Part shown: positions 21,812-30,300 of the stretch, in pieces
How the letters are laid out: every line of letters begins with the position of its first letter
Position numbering within the stretch: position 1 is the stretch's first letter
Source: W0P28-013 sp963621145
GTDB lineage: Bacteria; Bacteroidota; Bacteroidia; Bacteroidales; Paludibacteraceae
Reading direction: 5' to 3'
DNA: 43,562 bases
Assembly (NCBI GenBank): GCA_963621145.1
Contig: CAVFDI010000009.1
Location: 1 to 43,562 of the forward strand
Position numbers and translations under genes: made by a program
Notes under the pieces: generated by a model
What the model saw: the letters and a program-made list of their open reading frames with translations, nothing else
Databases searched by the model: none
What the model was told of the DNA's origin: nothing

Positions 21812-24800
21812 ATGCAAAACAAAGGATTTGTGAGGTTTATTGCCATCGCATTGGCGCTTGTATGCTGCTACTACCTGTCGTTCAGCTTCGTCACTTCGCA
21901 CTACGATAGTCAGGCGAAAGAGGTTTCGCAAGGCGACAGCAAAAAGTATTATGCCTATCTCGATAGCATCGCTGGCGAAGAGGTTTGGCTCGGCTCGACA
22001 CTGAAAGAGTGCCGCGAAAAGGAAATCAACCTCGGCCTCGACCTCAAAGGTGGTATGAACGTCATTCTTGAGGTTTCGGTGCCCGACATTCTGCGCGCCC
22101 TCTCGGGACACAGTCAAGACCCGCAATTTACGCAAGCCTTGGCCAACGCTCAAGCGCGCTCAAACGCTTCTGGCTCCGATTTCTTGTCGGTTTTCGAAGA
22201 AGAATTTGAAAAAATCGATCCAAATGCCAAACTCTCGACCATTTTCAGCACCTACGAACTGCGCGAGCGTGTGCAACTGAACTCGAGCAACAGCGATGTA
22301 ATGAAAGTGCTGAACGAAGAGGTGAGCAGCGCCATCGACAACTCGTTCCAAGTGCTGCGTACACGTATCGACCGCTTTGGCGTGGTTCAACCCAACATTC
22401 AACGCCTCGATGCACAAGGTCGTATCTTGATTGAGCTGCCTGGCATTAAAGAACCCGAGCGCGTGCGTAAACTGCTGCAAGGTTCTGCCAACCTCGAATT
22501 CTGGACAACCTACAACGCATCGGAACTGATGCCGCTGTTCGCACAAGCCAACGAAATTGTGCGTGATATAAATGGTGTAGAAAATGTGGCTAAAGCTGAG
22601 GCTGCTCCTGTGGCTGAAGAAAAAGTCGACACTGCTGCTGGCGACGACATAGACGCGCTGGCTGCTTCGCTGAAAAACGATGGCGAGGCAAAAGCCGAAG
22701 AGACCGACGATGCTCGCTACGAGGAGTATGTTCGCAACAATCCACTCTTTGCTGTGCTGCACACCGAAGGTAATTTTGGCCCTGTTGTCGGCACAGTTTT
22801 GGCTGCCGATACCGCCAAAGTGAACGCCATGCTTGGTATGAAACAGGTGCGCGACATTCTGCCACGCGAACTCCGTCTGAAATGGACTGTGAAACCTGTC
22901 GACGAAAAAGCCAAACAGCTGGCATTCCAACTCATCGCCATCTACGCTCCGAACCTCGACGGCCGCGCTCCACTCGATGGTAGCGTCATCACCGAGGCTA
23001 GCACCGACTTCGACCAACTGACCAACGGCGCCGTTGTGAGCATGAAGATGAATTCGGAAGGCGCAAAAACTTGGGCGCGTTTGACCAAGGACAACATTGG
23101 CAAATCTATCGCCATTGTGCTCGACGACTATGTTTATTCGTTCCCAACGGTGAATTCTGAAATCACTGGCGGTAACTCGCAGATTTCGGGTAAATTCACG
23201 CAGGAAGAGGCAAAAGACTTGGCCAACATTCTGCAATCGGGCAAAATGCCAGCACCTGCACGCATCGTGCAAGAAGATGTGGTTGGACCATCGCTGGGTC
23301 AGACCGCCATTCACGATGGCTTAATCTCGTTCGTCATCGCATTCTGCTTGGTTCTGCTCTACATGATTTTCTACTACGGCTTGATTCCTGGCTTGATTGC
23401 CGATGCCGCATTGCTCTGCAACATCTTCTTCCTGTTTGGTATTTTGGCATCGTTCCGTTCGGTACTTACGCTGCCTGGTATTGCAGGTATTGTGCTGACC
23501 ATGGGTATGGCGGTGGACGCTAACGTGCTTATCTACGAGCGTGTTCGCGAAGAGTTGCGCGCTGGCAAAAACTTGAAAAAAGCCATTGCCGATGGTTATG
23601 CCAACGCACTTTCGGCCATTATCGACGCCAACGTAACGACTATTCTTACTGGTATCATCTTGGCATTGTTCGGCACAGGTCCAATTCGCGGCTTTGCCAT
23701 CACGCTGATTATCGGTATCATCACTTCGGTATTCACCGCTGTGTTCCTTACGCGTCTGATCTACGAACGCATGGCCAAGAGCGACAAAGATTATCATTTG
23801 GAATTCACTACCAACTTCACTCGCAACTGGTTCCAAAATACGCATTTCGATTTTGTGAAAGCACGCAAAATTGGTTACATCATTTCGGGTGTGCTGATGT
23901 TGGCTGCCATCGTTTCGCTGTCGACACGCGGTTTGAAACACGGTATCGACTTCTCGGGCGGTCGCAACTATGTGGTTCGTTTCGAGCAACCTGTGAATGC
24001 CGATGAACTGCGCGAAACACTCGAGGGCGCGTTCGAAGGCTCGCAACTGAGCGTTATCACCATGGGTAGCGAAAATCAGATTCGCATTTCGACCAACTAC
24101 GCTGTAGAAAACAGCAGCGATTCCATCGACGATGTGATAGAAGCCATGCTCTACACCAACTTGAAACCTTACTTGAACGAGCAGGTCACGAAAGAGATGT
24201 TTGTTCAACGTTACACGGTTGAAAATGGCGTTTATGCCGCTTCGGTCGAGAATAGCGAAGTTGCCAACTACGGTATCCAAAGTTCGCAAAAAGTTGGTCC
24301 GTCGGTTGCCGACGACATCAAAGATTCTGCCATTTGGTCGGTTGTGTTTGCGTTGCTTGGCATCGGACTCTACATTTTGCTTCGTTTCCGCAAATGGACC
24401 TTCTCGGTTGGTGCCGTTGTCGGTTTGATGCACGACGCACTGTTCATCTTGGGTGTTTACTCCATTTTCTACTCCATCATGCCGTTCTCGCTCGAGATTG
24501 ACCAATCGTTCATTGCCGCCATTCTTACGGTAATCGGTTATTCTATCAACGATACGGTGGTTGTGTTCGACCGTGTGCGCGAAAATGCTGGACTCTATCC
24601 GAAACGCGCCTTTGGTCGCACCATCAACGAGGCTCTTAATTCGACTTTGAGCCGTACATTTAGCACTTCGTTGAGTACGTTTGTAGTATTGATTGCCATC
24701 TTCATCTTTGGCGGCGAAACAATCCGCGGATTTGTGTTTGGTATCATGCTGGGCGTTATCGAAGGTGTTTACTCTACGCTGTTCGTTGCCACGCCAATCA

Positions 24801-24868
24801 CTTACGAACTCAATCGTCTGAAAAATAAGAAAAAAGGCATTGTAGAAGCCGACGAAAAAGAGGCATAA
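21812..24868 (+). CDS. secDF: Protein translocase subunit SecDF (fused)
   Basis: SecD and SecF use the proton gradient to pull exported proteins through SecYEG. Here they form one 1018-residue polypeptide, as in most Bacteroidota. The SecD half has an N-terminal membrane helix (10-28), the family motif LGLDLKGGMNVILEV (about 70-84), a long periplasmic P1 region and membrane helices around 500-650 containing GMAVDANVLIYERVREE. The SecF half starts near 690 (ARKIGYIISGVLMLAAIVSLS), with GIDFSGGRNYVVRFE and VIGYSINDTVVVFDRVREN. An Ala/Glu-rich insert (about 255-305, KAEAAPVAEEKVDTAAGDD...) lies in the periplasmic region. It has its own promoter and a strong terminator. Confidence 0.97.
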   Translation: MQNKGFVRFIAIALALVCCYYLSFSFVTSHYDSQAKEVSQGDSKKYYAYLDSIAGEEVWLGSTLKECREKEINLGLDLKGGMNVILEVSVPDILRALSGHSQDPQFTQALANAQARSNASGSDFLSVFEEEFEKIDPNAKLSTIFSTYELRERVQLNSSNSDVMKVLNEEVSSAIDNSFQVLRTRIDRFGVVQPNIQRLDAQGRILIELPGIKEPERVRKLLQGSANLEFWTTYNASELMPLFAQANEIVRDINGVENVAKAEAAPVAEEKVDTAAGDDIDALAASLKNDGEAKAEETDDARYEEYVRNNPLFAVLHTEGNFGPVVGTVLAADTAKVNAMLGMKQVRDILPRELRLKWTVKPVDEKAKQLAFQLIAIYAPNLDGRAPLDGSVITEASTDFDQLTNGAVVSMKMNSEGAKTWARLTKDNIGKSIAIVLDDYVYSFPTVNSEITGGNSQISGKFTQEEAKDLANILQSGKMPAPARIVQEDVVGPSLGQTAIHDGLISFVIAFCLVLLYMIFYYGLIPGLIADAALLCNIFFLFGILASFRSVLTLPGIAGIVLTMGMAVDANVLIYERVREELRAGKNLKKAIADGYANALSAIIDANVTTILTGIILALFGTGPIRGFAITLIIGIITSVFTAVFLTRLIYERMAKSDKDYHLEFTTNFTRNWFQNTHFDFVKARKIGYIISGVLMLAAIVSLSTRGLKHGIDFSGGRNYVVRFEQPVNADELRETLEGAFEGSQLSVITMGSENQIRISTNYAVENSSDSIDDVIEAMLYTNLKPYLNEQVTKEMFVQRYTVENGVYAASVENSEVANYGIQSSQKVGPSVADDIKDSAIWSVVFALLGIGLYILLRFRKWTFSVGAVVGLMHDALFILGVYSIFYSIMPFSLEIDQSFIAAILTVIGYSINDTVVVFDRVRENAGLYPKRAFGRTINEALNSTLSRTFSTSLSTFVVLIAIFIFGGETIRGFVFGIMLGVIEGVYSTLFVATPITYELNRLKNKKKGIVEADEKEA

Positions 24869-24883
24869 TTCTGCAAAACTTCA

Positions 24884-24917
24884 AGAAAAAGGCGTTCCTT
24901 ATGGGACGCCTTTTTTT
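24884..24917 (+). terminator. secDF terminator
   Basis: AAGGCGTTCC, loop TTAT, GGGACGCCTT followed by seven Ts, 15 bases after the stop codon. The stem is 9-10 bp with one G-T pair. Confidence 0.92.
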
Positions 24918-24952
24918 GAATAAAGAATAAAGAATGAATAATGAAGAATAGA
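24918..24952 (+). repeat. GAATAAA short-period repeat
   Basis: GAATAAA GAATAAA GAATGAATAATGAAGAATA: degenerate 7-9 base units directly after the secDF terminator T-run. Confidence 0.75.
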
Positions 24953-25099
24953 GTGAGTGGCTATAGTGAGATTTGTTAGACTGAAATGGGATTTGAGTAA
25001 TAATTTCGAAAAACGACTAGAAATGCTTTTCTTTTTTTGCTCTTTGTCCGCAAAAAAATGCCGTTGATACTGAATTATTTTGCAGAAAATTGTGCCGAT

Positions 25100-25130
25100 T
25101 TTGCTCACTCGAAAAAAAATAGTAACTTTG
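25100..25130 (+). promoter_or_regulatory. Promoter of the two secreted-protein genes
   Basis: TTTG (25100-25103), a 19-bp spacer, TAACTTTG (25123-25130): exact Bacteroidota consensus, about 120 bases before the first start codon. Confidence 0.85.
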
Positions 25131-25249
25131 TCAGTTAAATGCCGTTTTATCGGTTGTGAAATTTAAGAATTGCGGGCTCCAAAAGGAGTGTATGGTAAAT
25201 TTTCCATTCGCAACTTGAAAAATTGAAAAATCTAACACCAAAAAATACC

Positions 25250-27361
25250 ATGAAACACATTCTAAACACAAAAATGATGGCGGTGGCGGCGCTTTTATTT
25301 GCTGCTGTTACGCTGTCGGCCAAGGAGATGGTGGTCGAAATTAAGAATTTCGATTCCAAGCGTGGCACTTTCACGCTGAACACCTACGGTGAAAAGCCTG
25401 TCTTTTCGCATGTCGATTTCTACAACGACTTTGGTGCAACGAGCGGCAACACCTACAACCAGATTCCTGGACAAAAAGAGGCAACGCTCGACCTTTGGGG
25501 CTGGGAAGGTTGCACCATCGACAGCATCACATTTGGTATGCGGTCGAACAAAAACGAAGGCCGTGTGCAAGCCAAAGTGGACATCTACAAAGACAAGAAA
25601 GCCACTTCGGTTTACGATTCGGGCATCAAAGAATTTGGTAGCGATGGCTGGTATGGCAATTGGGTGCGTTTCAGCAATAATGTAACGGTTGACATTACCA
25701 AAGCGATGACCACGAAACGCGAAATTGCTGAAGATGAGTGTGTTACCATCACGGTTTCGGGCGGCGATAAGGCTGGCATGTCGGTCTACCTCGATCGCTT
25801 GACCATTTACTACACGCCCGCTGCTGGCGTCGAAACCGAAAAACCGCTGCCATACAAATTTACCAAACTCGGAAAAAACGATGAGTTGGCCGATGGCGAT
25901 ATCTGCATTTTGATAAGCGGCTCGAATTATGGCGCTTGCGAAGTAGATACGACCATTGCAAATCCCTATCTTGGCATTACGGCTGTGGGAAATCTCTCCG
26001 AAGTGTATGTTCCTGAAAATAACTCGCTGGGCTATGCTGAACTGCTCTTTTTCGAGATGAAAAAGAAGGACGACGCTTGGCAGATGATTGACCAGTTTGG
26101 CGATACACTGGGCTGCAAAGGCACTACGCACATGACGCTGAACAGCGGTGTGACGACTTGGAACATTTCGTTTGGAAAATATGCTACCGCACCGCACACC
26201 ATTGCCAGCACAAATACAAAATATGGCAGCATTCAATACAATTCTTCTGACCCGCGTTTCACTAACTACCCATCGGAACAAGGCGCTGTTTATCTTTGCC
26301 GCCGTGGCGAACAGAAAGAAGAGATTGCAGCAACGGCTTTTGCTGTTACCGATGCGCGCGAAATGACCACTTGCACCGATACGGTGATTGTGCGTCATCA
26401 GTTTACGCCAACCACCACCACCGATCAGCGCGTGATTTGGAAATCGCTCAATCCTGAGGTGGCAACCGTGCGCGACGGCATTGTGCGTCCCGTGGCAAAA
26501 GGAACTGCAAAAATTGTAGCCATCAGTCGCGCAAACGCTGCGCTGACCGACACTTGCGTGATAACCGTGGAAGATTGCACTGTTGAGAGCGTAACTATAA
26601 TGGACGAGAAAGGCAAAGCGAGTGTCGCCAATGTCGAAATGTATGAGTGCGATGACAAAAGCATTACGCTCACAGCCGCTGTAGATCCAAGCAATGCGCC
26701 AATAAGCGGTGTGGTTTGGGAAAGCAGCAACGACAGCGTAGTAACCGTGGTCGATGGCAAAGTGACGCCAGTGAAAGCAGGCACTGCCGAGGTGATTGTT
26801 AGAACCCTCGATGGCGACAAAACGGACACTTGCTACGTGACCATTCTTCCATGCGAAATTGAAGAAATCGAGTACAAATATCCCGATACCGATAAAGAAT
26901 TTACGTTGAAAGATTGTGGCGGATTGGTCGATGGCAAGGGCGAACGCTTCCAGATTTATGTTACCGTTGAGCCAGAAATTCTGACTGTTAGCGAAAGCGA
27001 TTTTGTTTGCAAATCGAGCGACGAAAGTGTGGCGAAAGTCTATTTCAGCGTTGGTGAAATCACGCAATCGATTTGTGCAACAGTTCACGCCATTGCGCCT
27101 GGAACGGCCACTATCACCATTGCATCGGCAAAAGATGAGAGCATAAAAGTGGAGAGCAAAGTTACCGTGGTTTCGTGCGAAACGGCTCTTGGCGAGGTGG
27201 AATTGAACGCTATCTATGCTGAAAATGGCACTATCTATGCCGATGGCGACATACGCATTTTCACCGTCACTGGCATAGATGTAACCGAACTGAACGGACA
27301 ACTCAGCGGCATCTATGTGGTGCGCCTTGGTGGCAATTCTTACAAAGTTTCAGTAAAATAA
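25250..27361 (+). CDS. Secreted Ig-like (Big_2) protein with T9SS-type C-terminus
   Basis: A 703-residue exported protein. The signal peptide is MKHILNTKMMAVAALLFAAVTLSA; the ATG at 25250 is preferred to a TTG at 25223. Residues 25-195 form an N-terminal beta-rich domain ending in LDRLTIYYTP. Residues 200-358 form a module ending IQYNSSDPRFTNYPSEQ ... VYLCR that recurs in the next gene's product. Then come at least three Big_2-type Ig domains (VIWKSLNPEVATVRDGIVRP; VVWESSNDSVVTVVDGKVTP; FVCKSSDESVAKV). The last 60 residues (ADGDIRIFTVTGIDVTELNG ... GIYVVRLGGNSYKVSVK) look like a type A T9SS sorting domain, so it is probably cell-surface or released. No catalytic motif is seen. Confidence 0.85.
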   Translation: MKHILNTKMMAVAALLFAAVTLSAKEMVVEIKNFDSKRGTFTLNTYGEKPVFSHVDFYNDFGATSGNTYNQIPGQKEATLDLWGWEGCTIDSITFGMRSNKNEGRVQAKVDIYKDKKATSVYDSGIKEFGSDGWYGNWVRFSNNVTVDITKAMTTKREIAEDECVTITVSGGDKAGMSVYLDRLTIYYTPAAGVETEKPLPYKFTKLGKNDELADGDICILISGSNYGACEVDTTIANPYLGITAVGNLSEVYVPENNSLGYAELLFFEMKKKDDAWQMIDQFGDTLGCKGTTHMTLNSGVTTWNISFGKYATAPHTIASTNTKYGSIQYNSSDPRFTNYPSEQGAVYLCRRGEQKEEIAATAFAVTDAREMTTCTDTVIVRHQFTPTTTTDQRVIWKSLNPEVATVRDGIVRPVAKGTAKIVAISRANAALTDTCVITVEDCTVESVTIMDEKGKASVANVEMYECDDKSITLTAAVDPSNAPISGVVWESSNDSVVTVVDGKVTPVKAGTAEVIVRTLDGDKTDTCYVTILPCEIEEIEYKYPDTDKEFTLKDCGGLVDGKGERFQIYVTVEPEILTVSESDFVCKSSDESVAKVYFSVGEITQSICATVHAIAPGTATITIASAKDESIKVESKVTVVSCETALGEVELNAIYAENGTIYADGDIRIFTVTGIDVTELNGQLSGIYVVRLGGNSYKVSVK

Positions 27362-27398
27362 GCCTATTTGACTTACAATATCATAATCGAAGTAAACC

Positions 27399-30300
27399 AT
27401 GAAAAAACACACACAATTTTGGCTAATAGTTTTGGCGCTGCTCTGCGCTGCGGGGCATGCAAGTGCCGTAACGCTCTATACCAACGAAAAAAATGGTTTC
27501 GTCACTTCTGAAGCGAAAAAAGCAACCATTTCGGACGAAATCGATGGCACAAGTACCGAAATTTTCAGATATTCCACTGAACAAAATGATGGAACAAATC
27601 CTCCGTCGGTAGGGACGGGAGCTGAGAATAGCTTGCGCTTGTATTACGATTCGAGTGGTAAGGGTAATGGCTCGTCTATTACATTCACTCCGCTTGGCGA
27701 TGTGGTGATCAGAAAAATAGTGTTTATTGTTACCGACAAATACACTCCTACGATGATCTACAAAATTGCTGGTGGCGAAAAAAAATCGACTACTTGGAAT
27801 GGCGATACGCTCACTGTCGACAATTTGTATTTGACCTCTGATCAGCCGATATTTTTCCAAAATGCGAATACTCAAAATAAACAATTTCGCCTTATCAAGT
27901 GGTTTATAACCTATTCCGTTGGGAAATGCGCTGCTCCTGCGGCGGAGTTGGCATTCAACACTAGCAGTGTGACTGTGGAGGTGGGGCAGAGCGAAAAACT
28001 GCTCTTGAATGCAGGCGCAGGCAATGGCAACACCATCTTGTTCAGCAGTAGCGACCCAACGATTGCGCAAGTTGATGCCGATGGCTTGATAACTGGCGTG
28101 ACGCGCGGCGAGGCTACCATCACGGCTACGCAGGCCGTGTTCGATGATGGTGCAGTGGAGTATTGCAGTCAGGCGGTGCAAGTGCCAGTAACCGTGGAGC
28201 CGACTTCGTATGTCATCACTTGGCAAACGCCCTACGGAAGCGAGCAGACCAAGATTGAGCAAGAGTTGCCGCTCGGAAATACCGTTCCAACCTACGAAGT
28301 GGCGGCTTGTGGCACCGAATATCCCTATTTTGCTGGCTGGATAGAAGAAAACATTGGCAAAGAGCCTTCGATGGAGATTACTTTTGTCGATTCTACCACC
28401 ACGCCAACCGCACACACCACTTACTATGCTGCATTTGCCGACGAGGCGCGCGTGAAAGCCGAAGAATTTAGCAGCACTGGCTCGTTGAGTGCGCTGAAAA
28501 GCGACGAACGCGTAGAGACGAATGTGACTGAAACTTATTCTGGAACTTATGGCATAAAAATAGCCAACAATGCCGACTACATTCAGGTAAATATTCAAAA
28601 TCCAGAAAAGGTAACTTTCAGTTATAATCGCAGAGGTGGCGGTGTAGGTGCAGGAAGTAGTGTGCTTTTGCAATATTCCACAACAAACACCAACGAAGAG
28701 TCTTTCGTAACTTTGGAAACTTGGGATGTTAGTGGTTCGCAAACTTCGGTTGTTTCGACGCTTACCAATACCAAACCTTTCCCTTATGGAACAATATATG
28801 TGCGTTTCCTCTATCAACAGAAGAGCGGCAATATCGCTGTTGGGCCAATCAGCATTAGCACGGCTACGCAATTTCCGCCTGCAACGCTGTATGTTACCTA
28901 CTGCTGCGACGCTTGGCCAACGCAACCTGCCATAGCCTACGCTTATGCCGAAGGCAAATCGAGCATCGATGCTGACGTGAGCGAAACGCTGGCAGCTCCG
29001 ACCATCTCCCACGAAAATGCCGGCTACAAAGGCACGCTGTCGTTCGCGTCGAGCAACGAGCAAGTGGCAACTGTCGATGCCACCACGGGCATTGTAACTG
29101 CCGTGGCTGCTGGCACTGCCAACATCGTTGCTACTTGGAGTGGTGATGCCGATTTTTGCGATGTTACGGCCTCGACCGAGGTTGTGGTTACTGGCAAAAT
29201 CTCGCTCATCTACGACCGCAATGCAGAAGATGCCACGGGCGATATGGCAGAACAGAAAATAGATGCTGGTTCGATTGAACTTGCAGAAAATGGTTTCGTA
29301 CGCACGGGCTATCACTTCTTGGGCTGGGCCACAAGTGCCGATGGCAAAGTGAACTACTCCGAAAAACAAACCATCGAACTCACTACCAGCACCACGCTCT
29401 ATGCCGTTTGGGAGATTAACAACTACGCCGTAACCAAAGGCGAAGAGTTGAACGGCACATTCACGCTGAGTGCCGAAACAGTGAACCACGGCGATAGCAT
29501 TGTGGTAACTACAACGCCCGCAACACACTATCATTTTGCAAATCTTTCGATTGAGCCTGCCGAGAATGGCACAATCGATGGGCAAGTGGTGAAAAACATT
29601 GTTGGCGCAGTTACCATCACCGCCAATTTTGCCGAAGATACGAAATATACCATCAACTGGAGCAACAACGACGCCGTGATTGGCACTACGCAAGTGTATG
29701 CTGGCGAGGCTTTGGCGGCTGTGGTCGAGGCTGAAGTTACAAGTTGCGACACCGAAAATTATCCTGATTTTTACGGCTGGAGCGCTAAGCCTTACGGCTC
29801 GGCTAGCGAACCTAAAACGGAGGCTCCCGCGCTCGTTCCGCTCACCTACAAACCTGCGGCCGATGGCGAAACGCTCTATGCTGTTTTTGCCAATGGCATC
29901 GATGGCGGCGGACAAAAAATGACTTCGCTTGCGGTTGGCGACAAGGTGATGATTGTGAGTGGCGACAGTGTGGAATTCGGCACTTTCGATAGCACAAACA
30001 ACCGTTTCATCGCGGCAAAATATACCGACGCTCCTGCGGGCGCTTACATCTTCACGGTTGAGCAGGGCAAGGCTGACAATTCGTTCGCTTTTGTGCACGA
30101 TGGCAAATATCTGGCTTATCCAACCGCTGGCGGAAATAAACTCACCGAATCGACTACGCTCAACGACTATTCGTCGTGGACGGCTTCGTTTAGCGACACC
30201 AATGTTACGCTGAGAAATGTGGGAAGTACGAGCTATACCATTCAGTACAATTCGGCGAATGTTTGGTTTGCCGCATACAAAACCATTGCGAAACCGATTC

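Larger units (their letters stand above)
24869..25249. other. Intergenic region between secDF and the secreted-protein operon
   Basis: 381 bases without a gene. It contains the secDF terminator, a GAATAAA/GAATGAATA short-period repeat (24918-24952) and the promoter at 25100-25130. The 120-base leader after that promoter shows no clear structure. Confidence 0.7.

Noticed and set aside
25295..27301. 668-codon antisense open frame
   Set aside because: Shadow of the first secreted Ig-like protein for the same reason; no start signals, no recognisable motifs.
27423..30098. 891-codon open frame antisense to the giant secreted protein
   Set aside because: It lies wholly opposite a gene with a signal peptide, recognisable repeats and a T9SS-type end. 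The translation has no domain pattern. Codon bias in the sense gene removes antisense stops.
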